Shown: one piece after another, positions 54,255 to 64,000 of the stretch
How the letters are laid out: each line of letters opens with the position of its first letter
Numbering within the stretch: the first letter of the stretch is position 1
Source: Luidia sarsii
Taxonomy: Eukaryota > Echinodermata > Asteroidea > Paxillosida > Luidiidae
Assembly (NCBI GenBank): GCA_949987565.1
Contig: OX465112.1
Span: forward strand, 915,096-979,095
DNA length: 64,000 nucleotides
Direction of reading: 5' to 3'
Position numbers and translations under genes: made by a program
Notes under the pieces: generated by a model
Told to the model about the DNA's origin: nothing
Seen by the model: the letters and a program-made list of their open reading frames with translations, nothing else
The model's database searches: none

Positions 54255-55872
54255 ATACATGTAGAGAGGGAGAGAGAGTGTGTGTTCAACACATTAATAT
54301 ATTATCTGTATCACCGGTAATCCCTGGAGAAAAAACACGGCTCCCCACACAAACATCTGCGCTATGCTACTCCACTGGAGAGTACAGTACAGTGCACAGG
54401 GCTCAATGCAGCCACTGCCCACGCCTGTGCAGTGCGTACACGTACAAGTACGTATGTGCACAGCTGTGTGGTGGGCAGAGCACACGTCGCATCATCAATG
54501 TGCAGCCACATAGATTATGCGACGCAAACAAGAACATCGCTCTCAATATGTGCTGCAGGCACAATGTTACACTGACCAATTGCGAGAGGGATATAAAAGG
54601 AAAGAAAAAAGGATGTTAAGTGACATGACATCCATGGGGAAAATACATTCTCCACTCCCCCCCCCAAAAAAAACCCCCTACTCCAAGTTGAAAAATAAAC
54701 ATGTATACTGTTACACACACGTGTGGGATTCCAATATGGATATGGGAGAGGGGATGAGAGATACAGTGTACATGTACAAGAATGGAAAGGAAAGCATTAC
54801 ATACCAGTGTATTGCCACAGTGCATAACTGGAATGGCAGAGAATGTAGTCCCCTACACATGCACACAACCCAGATGCGCTGTTACCAAGAACAAGGCGTG
54901 TTCCACATTGTACAATATTCGGCCGGAGAGAGGCTGTCCATCTCGTGTGAATGAGCTAGACCATGGCCAGTGCTTGGCTGATATATGAATGACTTGACTG
55001 ATGTGTGTGTGGAGGGAGGGTGGGGGGCAGGGGAGGGCAGAGGAGGCCGAATCGCCAGTGACATGGTATCAACGGTCCGCCCATTGGTGCTCACGACTTC
55101 ATAAAAGCAATTGTTGCGGGCCGCATTCATCATGGGCTGGGGATATGAGGAGGTTACTTGATACCCCCCTCTCCCGCACGCACCAATGTGCCCAGCCATT
55201 TTCATATATTATATTCCAGGGGGGGAGGGGGAGATTGTGCAAGGACACTGTGTATTCACGTGGTAGGGGTGGGGAGAGGGAGTTAGTGTTTGTGTGTGGG
55301 GGGGAGCGGGGTTGCATAGAGTAGGAGAAAGAGAGAGAGAGAGTGGATTGCATGGAATTGTTATGTACCAGTGAACATGCAATCAAATCACACAGCGGTG
55401 ACCTACCCATTGGCCAATAGTCACAAACATGTGCATTATGTGGATGCAGGAAGGTAAAGAGGCAGAGCTATGATGAAAGCATTTTATAGTAAAAAAAGAA
55501 AATGGTGCAAATAATGGAGGTCAATCTACAGCCAATGAACCGATGCTGAAGTAAAAAAAAAAGGCAACAGCCTTCAGATTGTGCTTATATATCCCCTATG
55601 TTGCATTAAATTTGTTTTTTACAAAACAATCCGACGGTCAGTCAACTGAGCCATTCCATCCCTTTCCATCTCCTCCCCTCCCTCTTCCTTCCCTCTCTCT
55701 CTCCTCTTCTCTTCTCTTTATTCCTCTCCCCCTCTCACTCTCTTCAAAACATGTGAGATGGAAAGCAAAAACATAGTTTCAAGGCCCTCTCTACTGCACA
55801 TGCGGTTTTAACATCAGGAGGGAGATTCTGGCCTCCTGCCAATCATAATATATTATAATAGTGGGATGGGCT
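53373..55872. other. Unassigned stretch with short (GA)n
   Basis: Contains (GA)n at 54202-54252, a C9/A8 junction at 54656-54673, and frequent TACATGTA. No gene recognised. Confidence 0.4.
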
Positions 55873-55935
55873 TCTCTCCCTCTCACTCTCTCTCTCTCTC
55901 TCTCCCTCTCTCTCCCTCTCACTCTCTCTCTCCCC

Positions 55936-55966
<31 letters not shown>

Positions 55967-56119
55967 TCTCTCTCTCTCACTCTCTCTCTCCCTCTCACTC
56001 TCTCTCTCTCTCACTCTCTCTCTCTCTCTCTCTCACTCTTTCTCTCTCTCTCTCTTCCTCTCACTCTCTCTCTCTTCCTCTCACTCTCTCTCTCTCTCAC
56101 TCTCTCTCTCTCTCTCTCT

Positions 56120-56163
<44 letters not shown>

Positions 56164-56222
56164 ACTCACTCTCTCTCTCCCTCTATCTCTCTCTCTCACT
56201 CACTCTCTCTCTCTCTCTCCCA
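55873..56222 (-). repeat. (CT)n array
   Basis: About 350 bp of CTCTCT with CACTCT inserts at fairly regular intervals. Open frames through it are artefacts. Confidence 0.9.
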
Positions 56223-56887
56223 TTCTCCAATTCCAAGAAGCACAAGATTTGCATTCTTTTTCTTCCAGCGCCCTGTACTGTGTAGGCCAGCTTTCCAAGA
56301 GCAATGTCCCCCTCCACAATTTTTTGTTGTTGTTGTCCATTTTCAATTGAAACATCTCTAGAGGGAAATCATTCGGTTGTGAATCGCAAGGAATGATGTG
56401 CTTCCATAGCAATGGGAGGAGTTCTGCCCGTTTTGTGCTGAAATAAAAAAAAACAAGACAGACCCCCCCCCTTCTTTTCCCACAAAATTCACACGCCCAT
56501 GATTTTTATCCAGTTGGCCCAAGCAGTATTCTTGCACGTTTCATGTGCACAATGAGACTATACACGACCACACTCTATGCCCCAGCAATTGGCAAGAATC
56601 CAAGCACAGTGTGGTAATACATGTAGGTAGCCTGTCATTGGCTGCCCACCTGTGCCAATTCCTCCTGTGCTGCCTGCACATTAGCAAGTGCAAGTGCATG
56701 ATTGTACATCACTACATGGTTTCTTGTTTCCGGTTTGCCTGCATGTTCACTGCACATGACCCTCGGAATGTAGGCCGGTTCATACCGCACTGGCTTAAAG
56801 TCGCAACTCACAAAACAAGTCCCACCCAAAATGTATTCTCAGTTCCGGCACCATCTTTTTCAAAAGCCCCCCCCCCCCAACAAAAAA

Positions 56888-56918
<31 letters not shown>

Positions 56919-56949
56919 GAAAAATTAAAGATACCTACAGCAACATGCA
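56223..56949. other. Unassigned stretch with (AAAT)n
   Basis: C10 run at 56867-56878, followed by (AAAT)n to 56920. No gene recognised. Confidence 0.35.
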
Positions 56950-57112
56950 AACATGTTGCAAACAGCCATGACTGCTTACTGACTAAAAAATAATCAAAAA
57001 GTGAATATAAACAATTAGGAAGGACTGACGTTTCAATCCTAGCAGGACCATTCTCTAAGGTAGAGTGAGAAAGGTCCTGCTACGAACGAAACGTCAGGGC
57101 GTCCTAATTTTT
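56950..57112. mobile_element. Family R palindromic pair with one tail
   Basis: Inverted tail TTGCAAACAGCCATGACTG, TTACTGACTAAAA, then a 95-bp palindrome (57014-57108): TTAGGAAGGACTGACGTTTC, AATCCTAGCAGGACC, spacer, GAAAGGTCCTGCTACG, AACGAAACGTCAGGG, CGTCCTAA. The outermost TTAGGA and TCCTAA also pair. Confidence 0.75.
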
Positions 57113-57611
57113 TGAAGGAAAAAAAAAACCCACCAAACTATGAGAAAGGTTCCGTCGAGAGCTTTGTGAAAAACCAGATGACAGAAAAACACTTTTAATG
57201 ATCTGTATAAATCTATAATCTATGTTCAAGTAACCAGCCTTTGTGACTCCTCTATGTTCATTTTTTGTTACGCTATGCTTGTTATGTTTTTTTGTCTGGA
57301 GCATTGACACTGATCGGATGAATGCGTTCAGATTTGAGGTGAGCGTTCTTTTCATGCTGCACGCCATTACGAGAATACAGCGATGCAGTGGCCAGTGGGG
57401 ATATTTTTCGACAGTAACTTCCAAAGACCTCAGGAATGACACAGTCACAGTGCAACAACTTTTTAGGCTCACCACATTTGATTGTGGCCTTTTTTTTGGG
57501 GGGGGTGCCTTTTCCAAGTTCCAAGTAGAAGGCTACACCGCAGAGATTTTACTTGCAAATTGCAACTGGACGACTCCGTGAAAAAAGCTTGCATTTTGGG
57601 CCGTTTGGAAA
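57113..57611. other. Unassigned stretch
   Basis: T8/G8 junction at about 57489-57505. Open frames of 112 and 137 codons overlap in opposite directions with no known domain. Confidence 0.3.
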
Positions 57612-57722
57612 TCACCTTTTTTAGCAATTTTCGACAAAGAAAACTTTGACTGGAATGGGACTTGAACCAGAACTCTGTTCTTGCATACCAGCGCTCTTGT
57701 CATCCGAGCTGTCCAGTCATTT
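57612..57722 (-). mobile_element. Family D tRNA-like repeat
   Basis: Minus strand: GACTGGACAGCTCGGATGAC, AAGAGCGCTGGTATGCAAG, GGTTCAAGTCCCATTCCAG and the tail TCAAAGTTTTCTTTGTCG. The upstream block is absent and is replaced by a family H end at 57738-57796. Confidence 0.6.
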
Positions 57723-57737
57723 AGATGGTCATTAAAT

Positions 57738-57796
57738 TAAACACGCAAACTGTGGCAATCTTTTTACTTTTACCAATGTCGTATAGGACCTTTAAG
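57738..57796 (-). mobile_element. Family H end fragment
   Basis: AACTGTGGCAATCTTTTTAC, ACCAATGTCGTATAGGACC then TTTAAG, aligning with one terminus of the element at 50850-51218 including the TTTAA edge. Confidence 0.6.
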
Positions 57797-58444
57797 TAAT
57801 ATAACAGGCATTAACTACTACAATATCTAGCTTCACAAAATGCCTGTTTTACGTTCTGCAGTAATCTTCCCCCTCAAAGTTCGTTCTGAATATCGTATAA
57901 TTATGCAATTTCAGTCGGCATGCCTGACCCTGAAACATATGAATGGTGATTGAAAAATTATATTCCCAAGGTAAACTACATTGATTTTTTTGTTGCTGCA
58001 TTGTTTAAATTGATCCTAGGATACAACGTACATGTGTACCTGCAGATTAAGACACGTGCATGTACATGTACAGTTGTACACGTATGTGTACAGTGTACAG
58101 CACACATACGTGTACACATGTATTTATACATGTACACCCACTCTTGAACATGTACAGTTGTTATGGTGGAGAGTTAACACTGGCTGAGGAGAGAGTTTTC
58201 AAAAATTTCCAAAATTTCCAAAATTTGACAAAATGAAATTCGTTTGCTCTTTCATGTATGGCTATGGCATGAAAACTGTCAACACTTTGCCCACAAAGAT
58301 TTCCACAATTCTCACTTTCAAAAAACAAATGTTGCTATTAGGTGTAAACCCATGCCCCCCCCCCCCCCCCCCCCTCCACTGTAAAATTTGGACACAAATA
58401 TTACACAAATGTTCTGAAAATGTTTGAAAAAAAGTTTTGAAAAT
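57797..58444. other. Unassigned stretch, TACATGTA-rich, with C21 run
   Basis: 58025-58160 is dense in ACATGTACA/GTGTACA. A run of about 21 C lies at 58354-58374. No gene recognised. Confidence 0.35.
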
Positions 58445-58690
58445 GGCGAAGTAAATTTGACTTGAGAGGGACTTGAACCAGGGACCTCTGGTCTAACATA
58501 CAGTACATGTTTCAGTATGCACATGTACATGTACATGTACCACCACTGCATCCACCTGAGATGTACAGCCCTTAGATGGCGACCTTCCAGAATAGTCAAC
58601 TAGTCTTTGCCAGGATGGGGGCGCCAGTCAAAAGCATTTGACCATTAACTGCCATACATGTACATCTCCAGGGTTGATTCCAATGCAAAT
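58445..58690 (-). mobile_element. Family D repeat with TACATG insertion
   Basis: Minus strand: upstream block ATCAACCCTGGAGATGTACA, CTTTTGACTGGCGCCCCCATC, GGCAAAGACTAGTTGACTAT, then a tRNA-like module interrupted by about 35 bp of TACATGTACATG repeats in the anticodon region, then GGTCCCTGGTTCAAGTCCC and a short tail. Confidence 0.65.
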
Positions 58691-58749
58691 GACCAATTGT
58701 TGCAAATCTGGCATATCTACAAGGATTGCTTTTTCGAAGAAAAAAAAAC

Positions 58750-58861
58750 TCTGCCTTTGAGAAAGGTCCTGCTAGGATCGAAACGTCAGGCCCACTAAAT
58801 TTTAAGATTTACATTTTGGTAATTTTAGTCAGTAAGCAGTTTGCAACATTTTTGTAAATCA
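58750..58861 (+). mobile_element. Family R single copy, full length
   Basis: CTCTGCCTTTGAGAAAGGTC, CTGCTAGGATCGAAACGTC, AGGCCCACTAAATTTTAAG, ATTTACATTTTGGTAATTTT, AGTCAGTAAGCAGTTTGC, AACATTTTTGTAAATC. Best reference copy of the family in the window. Confidence 0.75.
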
Positions 58862-59384
58862 TCAAAAGAAAGGATAGTGAAAAATGTTGTTTAGATAACA
58901 AAAAGAAGAGAGATAGGCCTACATATAAAAAAATCCATACTTTGTGTGCACATCTTTGATACTTTAGAAAACACAAAAACCCATTCACTGAGCTTCATTA
59001 GTGAATACATGTACTTCTCACTTGACAGCATATGCAAAGATCCCTACACTGCCATTCCTAACAAAAAAAATCATAAAGTTAATATGGACTCTTCCCATAC
59101 AGTGCTCACCATTCAATGTGCGTTAGGTAAACACCTGCCAGGATTTCAATAACACATTGGCAATATTTTAAGTACCCAACCCCCTCCAAAAAACAAGAAA
59201 AAGGTAAAAAAAATATTAATGAGCATTTGCAATGTGCTGGTAGTTTGTATTGAGTGAAGCACCCCCCTTCCCTCCCCAACCTTTGTCATGCCCCAGTGAG
59301 GACTAACATATTTTATGTCAAACAGATATTATCTGACTGGGAACTTTATAAAAAAAATAAAAAAAAACAATAAAAAAGTGGCAA
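58862..59384. other. Unassigned stretch
   Basis: No gene recognised; GATAGGCCTACA at about 58913. Confidence 0.3.
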
Positions 59385-59720
59385 AGAAAACTTGGACTGG
59401 ACCAGGGGGTGGTTTCACTATCGCTTTGCGATCATCACAAACGCCAAAATTGATCTGAAATCTATCGTACACCAATCCTAAGATGTGATGGATTTCAGAC
59501 TAAGCGATCGAATTTGGCGTTTGCGATGATCACAAAGCGATAGTGAAATTGGCCCTAGGCTTGAACCAGAGACCTCTGGCTTAGCGTATGGCTTAACATT
59601 CTGCCTTCGCTCTTACCGTCCAAGCTACATGTGCATGTATGCAGTCCATTATAGAGGGCAGCATTCCCAAGATAGTTATCTTGGCCAAGGGCAATGGGAG
59701 GATGAGCCAGAAAGGAGCAT
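59385..59720 (-). mobile_element. Family D repeat disrupted by a MITE
   Basis: The D tail (AAAGAAAACTTGGACTGGAC) and its tRNA-like module (GGCTTGAACCAGAGACCTCT) are separated by the inverted-repeat insert at 59407-59555. A diverged upstream block follows the module. Confidence 0.65.
59407..59555. mobile_element. 150-bp MITE nested in the family D T arm
   Basis: Ends GGGTGGTTTCACTATCGC, TTTGCGATCATCACAAACG and, on the right, GTTTGCGATGATCACAAAGC, GATAGTGAAATTGGCCC, pairing over about 40 nt. Flanked by AGG on both sides (59404-59406 and 59557-59559), a possible 3-bp duplication. Removing it rejoins GACTGGACC to CTTGAACC as in the other D copies. Confidence 0.75.
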
Positions 59721-59956
59721 TTGATCATAAAACTACATGAACAAATCTGACAGGGATCTCAAACCCACCCCATTAAAAGATGCAAGGATATCAAAATACA
59801 CGTAACATTACTACATATACATAAGGTGAACTGTAAGCACCGGACGACCGCATGTACAGTAACTCTGCCCGTCGTCAGGAGACTGCACATTGCCAGAAAA
59901 GTTGAGTGACACTCTTCTCAGAGCCGCTCTCACCCTCATGAGATTATAATGCATGA

Positions 59957-60484
59957 GGGCTGTTTCCATGAATCATGATTCAAACTCCACTTTTTGTGTG
60001 TGGACGCAATAAATGTGATTACTAGTGGGATTTGAATCGTGATTCAGACTTTCCCAAATAATCTTGTTTAATTGTAACATGATGTGTGCGAGAACCCTCA
60101 ACTGAATCGCACCGGGTTTTTTTTTAATCCCACAATGCACCGCTCATGCTCTGACTGACAGGAAGTGCCGCGCTTATTTATATGTCTCCCTGCGTGGGCC
60201 ACCCTCAAGGACACACCCAACTATTTGACCACAATCGGCTCGCTCTTTATTGCGTTATTAAGTTTTTGGCCTAAAGTGATATACAACAATCTTGCAAACT
60301 GCTTACTGACTAAAATTACCAAAATGCAAATCTTAAATTTTAGTGGGCCTGACGTTTCGATCCTAACAGGACCTTTCTCAAAGGTAAGTTTTTGGCCTGT
60401 GTGAACGCGAGCGAAAAAAAAAACCACCCAGTATTTGAATCGTGATTCAAATTGTGATTATTTGGACGGTGGAAATGGCCCGAT
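59957..60484. mobile_element. Family F element with nested family R
   Basis: Left end GGGCTGTTTCCATGAATCAT then GATTCAAACTCC. Right end TTTGAATCGTGATTCAAATT, GGACGGTGGAAATGGCCC. The ends are inverted repeats (GGGCYRTTTCCA). The interior includes TTTAATCCCACAATGCACC, GCTCTGACTG and GCGTGGGCCACCCTCAAGG. A family R copy is inserted at 60273-60384. Non-coding. Confidence 0.7.
60273..60384 (-). mobile_element. Family R copy with 14-bp target duplication
   Basis: A 112-bp insert inside family F, flanked by TAAGTTTTTGGCCT on the left (60259-60272) and on the right (60385-60398), identical over 14 bp. On the minus strand the insert runs from CCTTTGAGAAAGGTCCTG through GATCGAAACGTCAGGCCC to GTTTGCAAGATTGTTG and TATATCACTTT. 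The duplication gives exact boundaries and points to target-primed insertion. Confidence 0.85.
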
Positions 60485-61136
60485 GTATGGTGTCACTGCC
60501 AGCATTCTACAGTACACAGTGCATGAAGCATCATGAAGACCATTGACCACTGAGTTACCGTTTCTTCTCAGTCGCACAAGATTGTACACACACAGTGTCA
60601 CCCCATTGTGCTATTTTAGTTTGACCATGTTTACCATGCAAATCTTCAATTCACCCGGGCATGTCATTTGAAGGCAAATTGTGTTGGCCCAAAATAGTGT
60701 ATACTGTGGTACGGTAGCTTCTCATGACGTACATGGGTGGCAAAACTAGTAATTCCAACTGAATAGTCCCACAGCGAAATATGAGACCACAAGGTTATTA
60801 TCCTTGTTCACCCCTTGCATTCAAACTACTCTCAATAGATCCATGTTAGTGCCTGATACCTGTAAGTTACATTACATGTACATGTATGTGACTCAGGCCT
60901 ACTGTACCGTACATGACAGTTGTACCCATAACTAGTCTGCAGAGGCAAAAGCACTTTCCATGTTCATACATGTGTGAGTCACTCGATGCTTATTGCCTCA
61001 TACCTACTGTATATTGTACACTGTACAAGAGCAGTGTTCATGTACTCCGCTGATAGACCCAATCTGGGGCCTGTCATGATATTCTTAATGCGATTTTAGG
61101 CTGTTCATGGTGGGCATACCGGTACATGCATGTATG
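60485..61136. other. Unassigned stretch
   Basis: TACATGTA-rich; no gene recognised. Confidence 0.3.
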
Positions 61137-61278
61137 GTCGTGTGTGGTAACACCACGTGACCAAAACGCATGTGTGGTTCTGATTAGAACCGGTCAACTC
61201 ACCGGTGAGTCAAACGGTTCTAATCAGTACCACACATGCATGTAAAGATATATTTTCACATGGTGTCTCCACAAACCA
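61137..61278. mobile_element. Family B fold-back element, full length
   Basis: Inner hairpin GCATGTGTGGTTCTGATTAG then AACCGG, and CGGTTCTAATCAGTACCACA then CATGC. The right end ACATGGTGTCTCCACAAACC is the family terminus, and the left end GTGTGGTAACACCACGTGA is its diverged partner. Confidence 0.65.
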
Positions 61279-61519
61279 TCCTCGAATGATTTTTAAGGTT
61301 GTCCATTGTAAATTTGCAAAGACATTGTCCATGTTATTTAAATTTTGTTTGCATAGTATTATGCATTTTTGTTTAGGGGGAGGGGCAACACTTTTTTGTT
61401 TACATGTACATGTATCATTTCAGTAGGCCTATATCAAAGAGTAAATGTAAATGTAACTGCCATTCTGTACGTGTAATAATCGGCAATTTGTTTGCTTTGA
61501 TCCCTGACTAGCTGACTAT

Positions 61520-61645
61520 TTTGAATGGCCATTGCCTAAGAGCAGGACATCACGGGTGTTAAGACCGCTGGTACGCAAAAGTCAGAGGTCTCGGGTTCAA
61601 GTCCCGGTCCAGTCAAAGTTTTCTTTGCCAATTTTTTTCTTCTAA
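61520..61645 (+). mobile_element. Family D tRNA-like module
   Basis: GTTAAGACCGCTGGTACGCA, AAAGTCAGAGGTCTCGGG, TTCAAGTCCCGGTCCAGTC, then the tail AAAGTTTTCTTTGCCAATTT. The B box and acceptor 3' strand are intact; the D arm is changed. Confidence 0.65.
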
Positions 61646-64000
61646 AATTGCTGTTTGGATCTCGTTGAAATCAATACGATACCAATAACAATACTGACGG
61701 TTTTGATTTAGAATTACGTGGATTCAGTTAAGTCACTATATACATGTACAGACAATGAAGTGCCAAAAACACATATTTCCTCCATTTTCAGGATGACACT
61801 GACAGGGAAAAGTGCGTTTTGATCCTGTGCAGGGGAGATCTATCAGCTATTAACCCTATTCCCCTTAGCTACCGGTATCAAAGAGATATTATTCCCACAA
61901 AGATTTTGACCTGCTTGTAGGAAGCAAGGCTCATTTCAGTTGAAAGAGAGCGGGTTGGGAATGTGCGGACGGGAAAAAAAACTACAACCCAACGCTCTGT
62001 GCGTTCCCAGAGCACGTGGTGCATTGAAGTGGCCTGCCATTCAACAGCTCACTAGAGTGAACCGTATGCATACATGTACTGTAGATACCGTACCCGGTTC
62101 AATTGCCGGAGAAATCGCAAAGTTTAGGCAAACACCAAGGGTGCGTGCAGGAAGGCAAGTGATCGTGTGCGTTAGTGACGGGTCATTCAACTAGCAAGAA
62201 GTCAATTTGGCAACATGATTTCTCCATTGTGCATTTTTATTACTAATCCCTTCCAGCCCATAGTGCAGGTGGACTTTGGGATGCTTTTGTGTGTGTGGAA
62301 ACTGCCCATAATTCCGTGCCGCCATCAACAAGCCCGAAAGACACTTGAGTATGATAAGGTTGAACCAGAAGAGCAGTAGTGGCTTTGAAGATTGGACATT
62401 CAAAGAAGGACATAGGGACATACATGTACATATACATGTACCGTACATGATTGTAAACATTATGGTGAAATACATGTACTGGGGTTCCAAGGAAATGCAG
62501 ATTAAAGGGAGAAGAGTTCAGAAGACATTAGGTATAGTAAACAGATGTTGTTGGCACATAGAGAGAACTGTACTGATGGAAAGACATACATCTTCATAAT
62601 ACACGTATTTCGAAATGTGTACAGTATGCTACAGTACCGGTACATGTATATGGAATATACACATGTACAATGTAGTGCTTTGTAGTAAAAATAACAGCAC
62701 ATGTACACATTATGTACATATACCTCATATACATTGTTTTTGGAATATAAAACAAAACAAAACAACCCCCTGATGTTTGGCCTTCATTCATGAGATAACA
62801 TTCAAGTTCATGCAAACATTCAAATTTCAACAGCAGTCTTTTGATATGCTTCCATGTTGTAGGCCTATCTAGTATGATATCTATCCTAAGTTAATCTATC
62901 CATTTTCATTCAGTAAAAAAATAACTGGCGTTTGGGATTTTCTTCAAGGGGGGGGGGGGTTTGAAATGGTAAATCAAAGGGCAGCAGTATTCTGCTAGTT
63001 ATCAATATTACAGTATTAACATGAGAGCTGAACAGATTTGCTGGTGATTTGTTTAAATTTAATACGTCTTTCCAGATGGGATGATTTCCAAATTCCACTG
63101 CAATCTGCTCGACCCCAGTTCCCTAAGAATTAGCCAAGAGCTTTAGACCAGCCTGAAGCCAGCGGCACGGACAGAGCAGAGGACACACAGGTCGGATACG
63201 ACAATATGAAGGCGCACAGGATAAAGCGCAGAGAATAAAGCGCGATAATACGGCGCTGATGCCCACAAGAACCCATCACTCTCATTCCAACTGCAGTTGT
63301 ACTGAGAGAATAATCATGTGAGAATAATTATGATAAATAGCAGCACTTTACAATACATGCACACAGCACCTGATACTTATCATACTGGGGGTTTCCGCTG
63401 GACATCTCCCTTTGCACATGCACATGTAGACTGCACATACACGCGTACACCTTGGCCCTGGTCAGTTTGAAATGTTAATGAGCTTCACCCTGTGCAATGT
63501 CCACCCTTCCCCAAAACCCCCTCCTATCCCCCCTAACACACACGCACACACGCACCCCCACGCACGCACCCAAACCCAAGTTCACATTACCTGTTTCTGT
63601 GAGCCCACCCTGTGCTGTGTAATGCTCACTGCTGCTGCCTCTAACCAACGCTGCTGTGTACACACAGCCCAGCAAGCCCCTGAGCAGTTGTTCCCGTTGT
63701 CGGTTCATAACACTCCCCCCCCCCCTCCCCTTCCCCTTCCCATCACCACTGCAGCTAAGCTTTGTACATGAGCCCATCCGCACATTGCATGTTCGGGCTC
63801 AGGTCAAGTACATGTACGCTGCGGTCAGAGCGTTCCTTCCTATTACCACAGCAGCCTGACACCCCCCCCAATGCCTGTTGTCCAATGGGGAATGGACTTT
63901 GGGCTCTATGACTTGAGAGGTGGACCTGCTATCACACAGCTCTGACCCTTGTTGAAAACATACACGTACATAGTACATGCGCTTGAACTGCATACACTTG
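61646..64000. other. Unassigned stretch to window end
   Basis: TACATGTA clusters at 62420-62470 and 62625-62725, TAGGCCTA-type motif near 62861, a G13 run at 62949-62961, and a CA/CG-rich piece at 63530-63575. No exon recognised, but a 5' exon or promoter of the zinc-finger gene cannot be excluded. Confidence 0.35.

Overview
This window is eukaryotic, animal-like DNA. It has long non-coding stretches, microsatellites, inverted-repeat transposon remnants, LINE tails, tRNA-derived repeats and one clear protein-coding gene. Frequent TAGGCCTA palindromes, dense TACATGTA motifs, and the make-up of the one gene suggest a marine deuterostome invertebrate (echinoderm, hemichordate or cephalochordate). 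I cannot name the species from sequence alone.

The gene lies on the minus strand at 39571-41883 and encodes a 770-residue protein with seven C2H2 zinc fingers in a 2+3+2 layout. The last two fingers match the C-terminal dimerisation fingers of the Ikaros/hunchback superfamily. The whole CDS is in one exon. A 3' splice acceptor sits 35 nt upstream of the start codon, so at least one 5' non-coding exon should lie at higher coordinates, inside or beyond 42-64 kb.

The rest is repeat landscape. I defined these families by comparing copies within the window. (A) 240-bp MITE with ~48-bp GGCCCTTTTCC inverted repeats: two full copies, two half copies. (B) Fold-back element with GGTGACACCATGT ends: about six copies. 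(C) 0.9-kb inverted-repeat element at 5.3-6.2 kb whose subterminal motif has expanded into a 19-bp minisatellite. (D) tRNA-like module inside a longer conserved repeat: eight copies. (E) GGGCYG..CACTGGACTTA element: two copies. (F) GGGCYRTTTCCA-ended element: two copies. (G) tRNA-Ser-like SINE: three copies. (H) TTAA-target MITE: one intact, two partial. (L) LINE 3' tails and one reverse-transcriptase C-terminal remnant. (R) A very small element of about 110-130 bp with a conserved hairpin-GAAAC-GTC motif, found as single copies and as head-to-head palindromes, about eleven in all; one copy has a clean 14-bp target-site duplication.

Region by region: 0-6.2 kb holds families A, B, G, L and C. 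6.9-8.2 kb is a purine array with a hidden dimeric higher-order repeat, and 11.4-12.1 kb is a pyrimidine array. 13-28 kb mixes D, R, B, E and L with trinucleotide arrays. 28.7 kb holds an 18-bp minisatellite whose units are NFI-type palindromes. 29-39 kb is mostly unassigned with purine/pyrimidine microsatellites. 39.2-41.9 kb is the zinc-finger gene. 42-64 kb (upstream of the gene, perhaps its first intron) is rich in TACATGTA and in nested D, F, H and R elements.
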